DNA of 64,000 bases, taken from Corallococcus macrosporus DSM 14697. GTDB taxonomy: Bacteria > Myxococcota > Myxococcia > Myxococcales > Myxococcaceae. The first letter of the stretch is position 1. Every line of letters starts with the position of its first letter. Of the stretch, positions 26,971 to 35,976 are shown piece after piece. A program made the translations under genes and the position numbers. The stretch covers positions 784,501 through 848,500 of the forward strand of contig NZ_CP022203.1 in assembly GCF_002305895.1 (NCBI RefSeq), written 5' to 3'. A model generated the notes under the pieces. It was given only the letters and a program-made list of their open reading frames with translations. It had not been told where the DNA came from and made no database searches.

Positions 26971-27865
26971 TTGAACCTCAACGACCTCCAAATCTTCGTC
27001 CAGGCGGTGGAGAGCGGTGGCTTCGCCGCGGCGGCTGGGCATCCCCAAGTCCACGGTGAGCAAGCGGGTGGCCGAGCTGGAGGACGGGCTGGGCGCGCGG
27101 TTGATTCAGCGCACGTCGCGGAGCTTCACGCTGACGGAGGTGGGGCGGGACTTCCTCGACCATGCCCGCGCCGTCGTGATTGAGGCGGAGGCCGCGGAGA
27201 ACGTGGTGCGCCGCCGGCAGGCGGAGCCCAGCGGCGTGGTGCGCATCACCACGTCGGTGCCCACCGCGCAGTTCCGGCTCGCGGACCGGCTGCCTCGGCT
27301 GGCGCTGGCCCACCCGAAGGTGCGCGTGGAGCTTCACGCGACGGACCGCTTCGTGGACATCGTGCAGGAGGGCTTCGACATCGCGGTGCGCAGCCACTTC
27401 GCGCCGTTGCCGGCTTCGGGGCTGGTGCAGCGCAAGCTGTCGGTGGACCCCATCATCCTGGTGGCCTCACCCGGTTACCTCGACAGACGGGGCAAGCCTC
27501 GCCGGCCGGAGGACCTGCGCGAACACGATGGCCTCCTGACCAGCGCCCTGGCCACACAGTGGAAGCTGCGTGGACGCACAGGGGACACCGTCACGGTGGC
27601 GCCCCGGGGGCTCCTGATTGCCGACGAGTCGATGGTGCTGCTGAAGGCGGCCCTGGCCGGGCTGGGCGTCGTCTGCCTGCCGGAGTCCTTCACGCGCGCG
27701 GACACGGAGGCGGGGCGCCTGGTGCGGGTGTTGCCCGCCTGGACCGCCGGCCTGGTGACGACGACGATTCTGACGCCCCACCGGAGAGGCCAGTTGCCCG
27801 CCGTGCGCGCCGTCATCGACTTCCTGACGGCGGACGCCGACGAAGCGGGGGCCTCGTCACGTTGA
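26971..27865 (+). pseudogene. LysR family transcriptional regulator with frameshift near codon 22
   Basis: The TTG at 26971 opens MNLNDLQIFVQAVESGGFAA, the standard LysR helix-turn-helix start. After GCCGCGGCG (about 27036) the frame is lost, and the rest of the HTH (RRLGIPKSTVSKRVAELED) and the whole effector domain continue in the +1 frame to 27865. Compared with the expected FAAAARRLG reading, a small deletion in the GC repeat explains it. The downstream frame alone (from GTG 27017) lacks the first HTH helix. It may be a real loss, programmed slippage or an assembly error. Confidence 0.8.
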
Positions 27866-27879
27866 AGTCGCGCGCGGCG

Positions 27880-28638
27880 TCACCGGTAGTGCGTGGCAAT
27901 CCAGTCGCCGTCAAGCTGCTGCACGGTGATGTCCAGCTCGTAGATGGCGCGCAGGACGTCGGAGCGCATGATGTCCTCCGGGCGGCCCTGGAAGGCGACC
28001 TTGCCGTCGCGCATGGCGACGATGTGGTCCGAGTAGCAGGAGGCGAAGTTGATGTCGTGCAGCACCAGCACGAAGCTCTTGCCCAGCGTGTCGGCGGCGT
28101 GCCGCAGCCGCTTCATCATGGACACCGCGTGCTTCAGGTCCAGGCCGTTGAGCGGCTCATCCAGCAGCACGTAGTCGGTGTCCTGGCAGAGCACCATGGC
28201 CACGAAGGCGCGCTGGCGCTGGCCGCCGGACATCTCGTCCAGGAAGCGGTCGGCGAGCGCGCTCAGCCCCATGTGCTCGATGGCCCGCTCCACGTGCTCG
28301 CCGTCCTTCACGGTGGGGCGGCCCTTGCTATGCGGGTAGCGGCCGAAGGTCACCAGGTCCCGCACCGTCAGCCGGGCGGTGAGGTGGTTGTCCTGGCGCA
28401 GGATGGCCAGCCGTTTGGCGAGCGCGTCCCCCGGCGTGGTGCTGACGTCCAGCCCGTCCACCAGCACGTTGCCCGACGACATGGGCATCACCCGGCTCAT
28501 CATGGACAGCAGGGTCGACTTGCCCGCGCCGTTGGGGCCGATGATGGAGGTGATGCCGCCCACGGGCAGCCTCAGGGTGACGCCGTCCACCACCAGCGTC
28601 TCGCCGTAGCGCTTGGTGACGCTCTTCGCCTCGATCAT
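27880..28638 (-). CDS. Siderophore ABC transporter ATP-binding protein, 252 aa
   Basis: The start ATG at 28638 (MIEAKSVTKRYGETLVVDGV) overlaps the permease stop by ATGA. Walker A GPNGAGKST (34-42), Q-loop RQDNH, signature SGGQRQR, Walker B YVLLDEP and the switch His in LVLHDINFA are all intact. It is close to the FepC/YclP type that powers ferric-siderophore import. It is the last gene of the Fur-controlled operon. Confidence 0.94.
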   Translation of the reverse strand: MIEAKSVTKRYGETLVVDGVTLRLPVGGITSIIGPNGAGKSTLLSMMSRVMPMSSGNVLVDGLDVSTTPGDALAKRLAILRQDNHLTARLTVRDLVTFGRYPHSKGRPTVKDGEHVERAIEHMGLSALADRFLDEMSGGQRQRAFVAMVLCQDTDYVLLDEPLNGLDLKHAVSMMKRLRHAADTLGKSFVLVLHDINFASCYSDHIVAMRDGKVAFQGRPEDIMRSDVLRAIYELDITVQQLDGDWIATHYR

Positions 28639-29606
28639 CTCGGGGTCCTTCTCATGAGCAACGCGATGAACACCAGCCCGCCCACGAACTCGATGATGAC
28701 GCGGGGGTTGGTGTCCAGGCGGAAGACGCGCTCCAGCACGAACTGGCCCGCCACCAGGGCGATGCCCGCGATGAGCGCGGCGGCGGGGATGACGAACGCG
28801 TGTCTGTACGTCCGCACCAGCGGATAGGCGAGGTTGGCCACCAGCAGCCCCAGGAACGTCACGGGCCCCACCAGCGCGGTGGAGATGGCGACCAGGATGG
28901 CCACCAGCGCCAGCACCCACGACACCGTCTTCGCGTAGTCCACGCCCAGGTTGATGGCGGCCTCGCGGCCCAGCACCAGGACGTCACAGGCGCGCAGCAG
29001 CCGCAGGCCCAGCACGGAGACGCCCAGCGTCAGCACGGCGGAGAGCAGCAGCAGCTCGTACTCCGGGTCGTTGAAGCTGGCGAAGAAGCGGTCCTGCAGG
29101 AAGATGAACTCGTTGGGCTCGATGACGCGCTGGACGAAGGACGCCAGGCTCCGGAACAACACGCCCATCACCACGCCGGTGAGCAGCAGCAGGTGGACGT
29201 TGCCCCGGGCCACGCCGAAGAGCCAGCCGTGCAGCATGGCGGAGAAGGCCACCATGATGATGACCTCCGCGGCGAACAGGAACCGCGCGTCCATGCCCGC
29301 CACGGTGGTGGAGCCCAGGAAGAACACCAGGCAGGTCTGGATGAGGACGTAGAGGTAGTCGAACCCCATGATGGCGGGGGTCAGCACGCGGTTGCCCGTC
29401 ACCGTCTGGAAGAGCACCGTGGAGACGGCCACGGCGTAGCCCACCAGCAGCGCGGTGGCGACCTTCTTCCCGCGGAAGGGCAGCACGAAGTCCCACGGGC
29501 CCGTCACGCCCACCAGCATGAACAGGACCACGAAGGCCAGGGCCACGGCGCCCAGCACGAGCAGGGGCCGCAGGGGGTTGAAGGCGGCGGGGGCGCTAGC
29601 CGACAC
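28635..29606 (-). CDS. Siderophore ABC transporter permease (FecCD type), 323 aa
   Basis: The GTG start at 29606 lies inside the end of the upstream permease gene (11 bp overlap). About nine to ten membrane helices follow. Family motifs include TGNRVLTPAIMGFDYLYVLI and, before the last helices, FLGLLVANLAYPLVR. It forms the inner-membrane channel with the other permease. Of the two permeases this one best fits the YclO-like partner in petrobactin-type systems. Confidence 0.92.
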   Translation of the reverse strand: MSASAPAAFNPLRPLLVLGAVALAFVVLFMLVGVTGPWDFVLPFRGKKVATALLVGYAVAVSTVLFQTVTGNRVLTPAIMGFDYLYVLIQTCLVFFLGSTTVAGMDARFLFAAEVIIMVAFSAMLHGWLFGVARGNVHLLLLTGVVMGVLFRSLASFVQRVIEPNEFIFLQDRFFASFNDPEYELLLLSAVLTLGVSVLGLRLLRACDVLVLGREAAINLGVDYAKTVSWVLALVAILVAISTALVGPVTFLGLLVANLAYPLVRTYRHAFVIPAAALIAGIALVAGQFVLERVFRLDTNPRVIIEFVGGLVFIALLMRRTPR

Positions 29607-30558
29607 GGGCGCCTCGCTTCAGCAGGAGGTACAGGAAGAGCACGCTGCCGATGACGCCGGCGATGGTGCCTCCGGGAATCTCATAGGGGTGGCGCACCAC
29701 GCGGCCCACGACGTCACACAGCAACACGAAGGCGGCGCCGCTCACCGCCACCCAAGGAATGGACCTGCGCGCGTTGTCCCCCATCACCATGCTGACCAGG
29801 TTGGGGACAATCAGGCCCAGGAACGGAATCATGCCCACGGTGACGACGACCATCGCGGTGACCAGGGCGACAAGCACGAGCCCCAGCGCGACGATGCGCG
29901 GGTAGTTCAGCCCCAGGTTGGTGGTGAACGTCTCGCCCATGCCAGCCACGGTGAAGCGGTCCGCTGCGGCGTAGGCGGCGCAGGTGAGGCCCAGCGTCAC
30001 CCACAGCAGCTCGTAGCGGCCGCGCAGGACGGTGGAGAAGTCACCCGTGGTCCACGCGTTGACCGTCTGGAGCAAGTCGTACCGGTAGGCGAAGAAGGTC
30101 GTCGTCGAGTCGATGATGCCGCCCAGAATCAGCCCCACCACCGGCACGATGAGCGCCGAGCGCAGGGGGAGGCGCCGCAGCACCATCAGGAACAGCGCCG
30201 TCCCCGCCAGGGCGAAGGCGGTGGCCACCAGCATCTTCCCGAGCACCGGGAGGCCGGGGGCCAGGAGGGTGGCGGTCAGCAGGCCCAGGCTGGCGGACTC
30301 GGCGGTGCCCGCCGTGGTGGGCTCCACGAAGCGGTTGCGGGCAATCATCTGCATGATGAGGCCCGCCACGCCCAGGGCCGTGCCCGCCAGCATGACGGCG
30401 AACAGGCGCGGCAGCCGGCTGATGACCAGCACCTGGAGGGCGCGCTCATCCGGCTCGGGAGCGAACAGGGCGCGCCAGGACACGTCACTGGCGCCTATCA
30501 GGAGGCTGGCCACCGCCAGGACGAGCAGGGCGGTGGCCGCGGCGAACGCGCGCTTCAC
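29596..30558 (-). CDS. Siderophore ABC transporter permease (FecCD type), 320 aa
   Basis: The start ATG at 30558 is 12 bp after the binding-protein gene. The pattern ISRLPRLFAVMLAGTALGVA, then GLIMQMIARNRFVEPTTAGT, is the FecCD signature around the first cytoplasmic loops. FLGLIVPNLVSMVMGDNAR marks the coupling region that contacts the ATPase. About nine helices are present. It pairs with the next permease to import an iron chelate. Confidence 0.93.
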   Translation of the reverse strand: MKRAFAAATALLVLAVASLLIGASDVSWRALFAPEPDERALQVLVISRLPRLFAVMLAGTALGVAGLIMQMIARNRFVEPTTAGTAESASLGLLTATLLAPGLPVLGKMLVATAFALAGTALFLMVLRRLPLRSALIVPVVGLILGGIIDSTTTFFAYRYDLLQTVNAWTTGDFSTVLRGRYELLWVTLGLTCAAYAAADRFTVAGMGETFTTNLGLNYPRIVALGLVLVALVTAMVVVTVGMIPFLGLIVPNLVSMVMGDNARRSIPWVAVSGAAFVLLCDVVGRVVRHPYEIPGGTIAGVIGSVLFLYLLLKRGARVG

Positions 30559-30570
30559 GGCGGGGGCGGG

Positions 30571-31581
30571 CTACTGCTGGGCCTGGGCCTGCTGCGTGTA
30601 GGCGCGCGCGACCTGGTCGCGCAGCAGCTTGACGGACTGGATGCCGCCACCGGACAGGTAGGTGGTGGCCGGGTCCAGGTAGACGACCTGCCCCTTCTGC
30701 CAGGCCGTCGTCTGCCGCACCAGCTCGTTGTCCAGCACCTGCCGGGCGTTGCCCGCGTTCTGGCCCGTGGCGGCGTCGCGGTCGATGACGAAGAGCCAGT
30801 CGGGGTTCTTCTCGCGGATGAACTCCGCGTTGATGGACTCGCCGTGCAGCGACGCCTGCAGGCCCGCCGCGGCCTCCGGCACGCCGAAGTCACCGTGGAT
30901 GACGCCGAAGCGGGAGCCCGGGCCATAGGCGCTCATGCGCCCGCCCGTGACGAGCACCACCAGGCCCTTGCCGCGCGTCGCCGTCACCCGCTGGAGGTCC
31001 GCCACCGACTCGCGCAGCGCCTCAATCAGCGCGCGCGCCTGCTCCTCCTTGCCGAAGGCGCGGGCCAGCAGCTCCGTGTTGGCAATCACCGAGGCGATGT
31101 AGTCCTTGCCGCTCATCGGCACGTCGAGGGTGGGCGCGATGCGGGACAGGTTCGCGTACTTCGCGCTGGAGCGGCCGCCGCTGATGATGAGGTCCGGCCT
31201 CGCCGCCTGGAGGGCCTCGTAGTCGGGCTCGAACAGCGTCCCCATGCGCGGGTACCTCGCCGCGTCACTGAACCGCGCCAGGTGTGGCGGGAAGGGCGGC
31301 GCCGCCACGCCATACACGTCCACCTCCAGCGCCTGGAGGATGTCCAGGGCCACCAGGTCGAACACCACCACCCGCTTCGGGTTCAGCGGCACCACCGTGG
31401 TGCCCTGGCCGTGCGTCACGGTGCGGCCTTCCGGAGCGGCGGCCCGCACCGCGAGGCTCGCCTGGCCGGGCTCGGGCTCGGTGGGGCGCTGGAACTTGAC
31501 GCCCACCCACAGGACGGCCAGCACGACGACGACGGAAAGCAACGCGAAGAGCGGGAAGGAACGCCTGTTGGATGAACTCAC
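30571..31581 (-). CDS. Siderophore ABC transporter substrate-binding protein (FatB/YclQ type), 336 aa
   Basis: The GTG start at 31581 (MSSSNRRSFPLFALLSVVVV) gives an N-terminal membrane anchor without a lipobox Cys, so it is either anchored or cleaved. The cluster A/B fold is clear: PLNPKRVVVFDLVALDILQA, then RPDLIISGGRSSAKYANLSR, and VLVTGGRMSAYGPGSRFGVI. These motifs match the binding proteins for catecholate/petrobactin-like siderophores. It is the first gene of the operon, 24 bp after a Fur box. Confidence 0.93.
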   Translation of the reverse strand: MSSSNRRSFPLFALLSVVVVLAVLWVGVKFQRPTEPEPGQASLAVRAAAPEGRTVTHGQGTTVVPLNPKRVVVFDLVALDILQALEVDVYGVAAPPFPPHLARFSDAARYPRMGTLFEPDYEALQAARPDLIISGGRSSAKYANLSRIAPTLDVPMSGKDYIASVIANTELLARAFGKEEQARALIEALRESVADLQRVTATRGKGLVVLVTGGRMSAYGPGSRFGVIHGDFGVPEAAAGLQASLHGESINAEFIREKNPDWLFVIDRDAATGQNAGNARQVLDNELVRQTTAWQKGQVVYLDPATTYLSGGGIQSVKLLRDQVARAYTQQAQAQQ

Positions 31582-31605
31582 GGGGGTCGCCGGAAAAGGG
31601 TGATT

Positions 31606-31622
31606 TTGATTCTGAGAATCAA
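31606..31622 (-). promoter_or_regulatory. Fur box upstream of the siderophore importer operon
   Basis: TTGATTCTGAGAATCAA is a perfect 8-1-8 palindrome closely matching the Fur/iron-box consensus built on GATAAT/GATTCT half-sites. It ends 24 bp before the GTG start of the binding-protein gene, so Fur-Fe(II) binding should block transcription when iron is sufficient. Confidence 0.85.
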
Positions 31623-31813
31623 TCTCCTGGAATGATAGGCGCTGGCGTGCGCACCGTCAAAGGCCGGATGCGGCTCCTCGCGGACGGGGGGCTGCCCCCG
31701 GGTCTGTCGCGCCTTGGGGTGGTCCCTCGCGGCGGGCTTCGGGCCGCCGGGCTGGTTGCTTGAATCCGGCCGCGGCGGAATGACGTTTGCCGCTGGGGAC
31801 GGAGGAGGACGCC

Positions 31814-33061
31814 ATGGACGAGGCACCCGCGACCAGCAGCCACGCCGCGCCGGGCGTTCCCGAGCGCTTCTTCGGGGACCCGGACTTCGACTTCGAGGCG
31901 CGGCTGGCGCTCGGGTTGGCGGCCCAGGGCGTGGGCGACATCGGCCAGGTGCTGGTGACGCTGGCGGCCATCGAGGACGGCAGCGCGGACGGCTGGTTCC
32001 AGGCCTGGCGCGCCCGCGCGGAGCGGCTGCGCGCGCAGGCGGAGGTCTGCGCCACGGCGGGGCAGGTGGAGCGGGCGCGGTGGTGCTTCCTGGCGGCGTC
32101 GGAGGCCTACTCGCGGGCCCTGGTCTTCACCACCGGCATGGCGGACTCCCGGGTGCTGGCGCCCACCTTCTCCCTGCACCGCAAGTGCTGGGAGGGCGTG
32201 GTGGCGCATTCGGAGGGGCGCTTCCTGCGGGTGGACGTGCCCTATGAGGGCAGCGCGCTCCCGGGCTACCTGCTCCGGCCCGACGCCACCGGCGCGCCCC
32301 GGCCCACGCTGGTGTTGACCAATGGCAGTGACGGGTCGCTCACGGCGCTGTGGGGCGCGGGCGTGGCGGGCGCGCTGCGGCGCGGGTTCAACGCCTTCGT
32401 CTACGACGGCCCCGGACAGCAGTCCGTGTTGTTCGAGCGCGGCATCCCCTTCCGCCCGGACTGGGAGGCGGTGCTCACCCCGGTGGTGGAGACGCTGGCC
32501 GCCCGCGCGGACGTGGAGGCGCGTGCCCTGCTGGCGTATGGCATCAGCCAGGCGGGCTTCTGGCTGCCCCGGGCGCTGGCCTTCGAGCACCGCTTCGTCG
32601 CCGCGGTGGTGGACCCGGGCGTCATGGACGTCTCCACGTCGTGGACCTCGAACCTGCCGCCGGAGCTGGTGGCGCTCCTGCGCGCGGGGGACCGGGAGGC
32701 CTTCAACGAGGCCATGCGCGAGGCGGACGCGGACCCGGTGCTGACGCGCGTGCTGGCCTTCCGCAGCCGGCCGTATGGCACGCGGACGCCCTTCGACACC
32801 TTCACGGAGGTGTCCCGCTATCACCTGCGCGACGTCGTGGACCGCATCACCACGCCCCTGCTCATCACCGACCCGGAGGATGAGCAGTTCTGGCCCGGGC
32901 AATCCCAGGCGCTCTACCACGCGCTGCCGGGGGAGAAGTCCTTGGCCCGCTTCACCCGCGAGGACGGCGCCAACCTCCATTGCCAGCCGCTGGGGCGCGC
33001 GCTCACGGAGGTGCGCATGTTCGACTTCTTCGCTGAACAGCTCGCCCGCCGCGTGCATTAG
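31814..33061 (+). CDS. Alpha/beta hydrolase (FrsA/DUF1100-like), 415 aa
   Basis: The ATG at 31814 has a GGAGGAGG site; an earlier in-frame TTG (31787) is less likely. A helical N-terminal domain (about 140 residues) precedes the alpha/beta hydrolase core, as in FrsA-type and pseudooxynicotine-hydrolase-like enzymes. The nucleophile is Ser245 in GISQAG, the acid Asp is in LLITDPEDEQFWPGQ, and the His is in ANLHCQ near the C-terminus. The substrate is unknown. It converges on the next lipoprotein gene. Confidence 0.88.
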   Translation: MDEAPATSSHAAPGVPERFFGDPDFDFEARLALGLAAQGVGDIGQVLVTLAAIEDGSADGWFQAWRARAERLRAQAEVCATAGQVERARWCFLAASEAYSRALVFTTGMADSRVLAPTFSLHRKCWEGVVAHSEGRFLRVDVPYEGSALPGYLLRPDATGAPRPTLVLTNGSDGSLTALWGAGVAGALRRGFNAFVYDGPGQQSVLFERGIPFRPDWEAVLTPVVETLAARADVEARALLAYGISQAGFWLPRALAFEHRFVAAVVDPGVMDVSTSWTSNLPPELVALLRAGDREAFNEAMREADADPVLTRVLAFRSRPYGTRTPFDTFTEVSRYHLRDVVDRITTPLLITDPEDEQFWPGQSQALYHALPGEKSLARFTREDGANLHCQPLGRALTEVRMFDFFAEQLARRVH

Positions 33062-33095
33062 CGCGTGCCTGCCGGTGGCTCGTCCACGGGGCAGG

Positions 33096-33127
33096 CCCCC
33101 TGCGCTCGCTCCAACGAGCGCCGGGGG
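33096..33127. terminator. Bidirectional stem-loop
   Basis: CCCCC-T-GCGCTCG pairs with CGAGCGC-C-GGGGG around a 6-base loop, centred between the hydrolase stop (33061) and the opposing lipoprotein stop (33140). Twelve base pairs with one mismatch. Confidence 0.6.
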
Positions 33128-33139
33128 CGGGCGGGACGC

Positions 33140-33466
33140 CTATTCAAGCGGGTTGCAGCCCGGGATGCAGGCCCGCACGTTGATGAGCGTGCGCGTGCCC
33201 GACATGTTGGACTGGCACGCCGCGTACTCTGTCGCGAGCCGACCGGGCTTGCGCGTGTAGCCGCACTTGGGCGTACAGGCCTGCACGTTCTCATACCAGT
33301 AGACGAGGTCCCCATTCGGGCAGTGCGGCGGGTAGCCCAGGCCCTGCTCGACGCTGGCGGGGGCGGCGCCCTCGGGAGCGCCCTCGAGGTCCTCTCCGCC
33401 ACCACAGGCGGCGAGCGACAGGGCGAGACACGCGGTCAGCGAGGCGACGATTCGGGACGCATTCAT
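33140..33466 (-). CDS. Small Cys-containing lipoprotein, 108 aa
   Basis: The start ATG at 33466 follows GGAAGGAG. The signal ends LSLAAC (Cys21). The mature domain has six Cys in pairs (HCPNG, ACTPKCGYTRK, YAACQSN, ACIPGC) and several Tyr, consistent with a small disulfide-bonded surface lipoprotein. No family is known. The 309-bp gap upstream (33467-33775) holds the divergent promoters for this gene and the beta-helix gene; it has an AT-rich stretch around 33680-33720 but no clear gene. Confidence 0.78.
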   Translation of the reverse strand: MNASRIVASLTACLALSLAACGGGEDLEGAPEGAAPASVEQGLGYPPHCPNGDLVYWYENVQACTPKCGYTRKPGRLATEYAACQSNMSGTRTLINVRACIPGCNPLE

Positions 33467-33775
33467 TGTTCGGCTCCTTCCAACTGGGAAAGCCGTGAAT
33501 GATGCACCAACCGGGGCCTTTGCTGAAAGCACGTGCCGGGGTGTTGCGCCGTGGGACTACCACAGCGGCGCTTCCCGCCGGGCGCGTGGAGGCCACGCCC
33601 CGGGCCACCGCGGACGCGCTCACTCTGGAAAGGGGATGGCGCGGAGGCGGAGCTGCCTGCTTCCGCCGTCTCCAGCGTGTCTGTGGTTTACACCTTTTCA
33701 ATCATTTACATGTTGGCGTCCTCCTGACGCGGGTAGGCAGCATTCCGCCCCCTCTCGCTCACGAAGGAGGCGCAT

Positions 33776-35388
33776 GTGAAGAATCGACACTCCCTCTCCG
33801 CTCCACTGGCTGCCATTGCCTTCTCCCTGCTGTCGGCCTGTGGCCCTGGGGAAGATGACGCCCGGATGCCCGATGGGGCCTCCACCGCGCGGCCGCTCGC
33901 CGCCGTGCGCTGGGTGGATGATGACGGCGTGCAGGCCCGGGCGGCCGGCATCACCTCCTGGTCCACCAGCATCGCCACGGCCATTGCCCAGGCCGCGCCG
34001 GGCGACACGGTCCGTGTCCTGCCTGGCACGTACCGGGGCGCGCTGCTCATCAACAAGGGCCTCACGCTGGTGGCGATGAAGAACGCCACCACGCCGGTCA
34101 ACCCGGGCTTCGACCCGAACCACGCGGACTGGCCGGTCATCATCGAGCCGAAGGCCGGGGAGACGGCGACGCTCATCCAGGTCAATGGCGACGGCGACGG
34201 GACGACGCTGCGCGGCTTCTACGTGCGCAACGCCGGGAGCAACGGCATCCAGGTGCGCATGTCCGGGGCGGCGAACGCGTTCACCAACCTCTGCGAGGAC
34301 GTGCGCATCCAGGGCAACCGGGTGGAGAACAGCCGGCTGGATGGCATCAAGGTCCACCAGTGCAACCGCATCTTCGTGGAGGGCAACCGGGTGGCTGGCT
34401 TCAGCAAGGGGAGCGACGCGGGCAACGAGCACGAGCACGGCATCGACTTCGTGGCGGTGGGCAACGCCATCATCCGGGGCAACGTCATCACCAACACCGG
34501 CTGGGTGTCAGGCCGCGGCGCGGGCATCACCGTCAAGAGCGGCTCCGTCAACGTGGTGGTCGAGGACAACCAGGTCGGCGGCGGCCTGGGCTGGGTGGCC
34601 ATCTCCGCGGGCGAGCCGGTGTCCACCTCGTCCGCGTGGATCTACCGCTCCGCGGTGACGGCGTCGCCGCCGTACATCTCCCGCAACATCTGCATCCGTG
34701 ACAACACCCTGGACGGGAGCCACCGCGACGCGGTGCTCATCGGCTGCCAGGCGTGCGACGTCATGGGCAACACGCTGGGCAATGGCCGCATCCGCGCCGC
34801 GCACAATGCCCCGTTCACGAGCGCGGGCCTCTGCTTCTCCGGCAACGACCTGACGGCGTTGGAGAACGAGGTGGGAAGCGCCGTCTCCACCAGCGGCTGC
34901 GCGTGCCAGTGGACGCCCGCGGCCAAAGTGGACGCGGGCGGGACGTTCGGGTGGACGCTGCGGCCCGGCACCACGTCCACCGCCATCCCGGCGGACCCGA
35001 CGCAGAGCCCCTCCTCGCCGCCGCCCGCCGGCTGTGAGGGGGCGGGCTGCTCCCAGTACTTCGAGGCGGAGTCCGGCAGCGGCCGGTTCCAGGTGTTCGC
35101 CACCCAGGCCTCGAGCGCCGCGTCGGGCGGACGGTTCATCCACGCCACGGCCGCGAACTATGACGCCGCCGCGGGCGACTCCACCACGGCCGAGACGCTG
35201 ACGTATTCGCTGCAGGTGCCGACCTCGGGGAGCCACCATTACTGGGTGCGGCTCATCGCGCCCGACAGCCTCCAGAACTCGTTCTTCGTGTCCATCAACG
35301 GCAGCCCCTTCGTGGCGCAGGACATGACCGTGGGCACCGGCTGGCATTGGGTGAAGCTGCGCAACCTGGACACGGTGTCGCTCCAACC
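33776..35388 (+). pseudogene. Right-handed beta-helix lipoprotein, 5' part (interrupted by insertion sequences)
   Basis: The GTG start at 33776 follows AAGGAGG; an ATG two bases earlier runs into a stop at once. The signal ends LLSAC (Cys22). Residues about 45-380 are parallel beta-helix repeats with Asn-ladder turns (GNRVENSRLDGIKVHQCNRI, GNAIIRGNVITNTG), as in pectate-lyase-like surface proteins. Residues about 425-537 look like a carbohydrate-binding beta-sandwich. The reading is broken at base 35388 by the outer IS; the last residues before it are VSLQP. The matching 3' end is at 37974. Confidence 0.88.
35380..35388. repeat. 9-bp target duplication, left copy (outer IS)
   Basis: GCTCCAACC at 35380-35388 is repeated at 37965-37973 on the other side of the outer element. 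Joining the two flanks at this repeat restores the reading frame of the beta-helix protein. Confidence 0.93.
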
Positions 35389-35481
35389 CTGAGAGATCCC
35401 CGCATTTGAGCGAGCGGATCACCAGCCGCCTACTTGACAGCTCCGTGCAAGGCGGAGTGGTGGGCAGCAGGAGGAGAGGCC

Positions 35482-35976
35482 ATGCTGGTACGCAAGGTGG
35501 CCATCAACGAAGAGCAGGTGCGGGCGTTCCTGGAGAACTTGTTCGAGGAGGACCTGCACGCCAAGCGGGTGCTGTCGCTGTCGCATGCGACGTTGGGCGT
35601 GGTGCATGCCGCGTCCTTGTCGGTGCATGCCATTGGCCAGGCCCTGGCATGGGCCCGAGGCGGCGTGCAGAAGCACGGCATCAAGCAGGTGGACCGGCTG
35701 CTGTCCAACGAGGCGGTGGACGTGTGGAAGCTGGCGGCCGCGTGGGTGCCGTACGTGCTGGCCGAGCGCACCGAAGCGGTGGTAGCGCTGGACTGGACGG
35801 ACTTCGAGGCCGATGACCACACCACGCTGGTGGCCAGCCTCGTCACCTTGCACGGGCGCACCACGCCCCTGCTGTGGCTGACGCTCAAGAAGAGCGCCAT
35901 GGCGGGCAACCGGGCTCAGGCGGAGGATGAGCTGCTGCTGCGGTTGAAGGAGTGCGTGCCTGAAGGGGTGCAGGTG
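35482..35976 (+). pseudogene. Outer IS transposase, N-terminal part
   Basis: The ATG at 35482 follows GGAGGAG. It encodes 165 residues including HAKRVLSLSHATLGVVHAAS, KQVDRLLSNEAVDVWKL and the first catalytic Asp region ALDWTDFEADDH. The frame is broken after GVQV by the inner IS. Removing that element joins it in frame to 37289 to give a 385-residue transposase. Confidence 0.9.
35968..35976. repeat. 9-bp target duplication, left copy (inner IS)
   Basis: GTGCAGGTG at 35968-35976 recurs at 37280-37288. It is the duplicated target inside the outer transposase gene. Confidence 0.92.

Noticed and set aside
27017-27865. Intact short LysR gene starting at GTG 27017
   Set aside because: This start drops the first helix of the DNA-binding domain, which is present just upstream in another frame; a frameshifted gene explains the data better.
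29455-31575. 706-codon plus-strand frame opposite the siderophore operon
   Set aside because: The composition (His/Gln/Gly/Arg) is that of a shadow frame; the minus-strand genes are certain.
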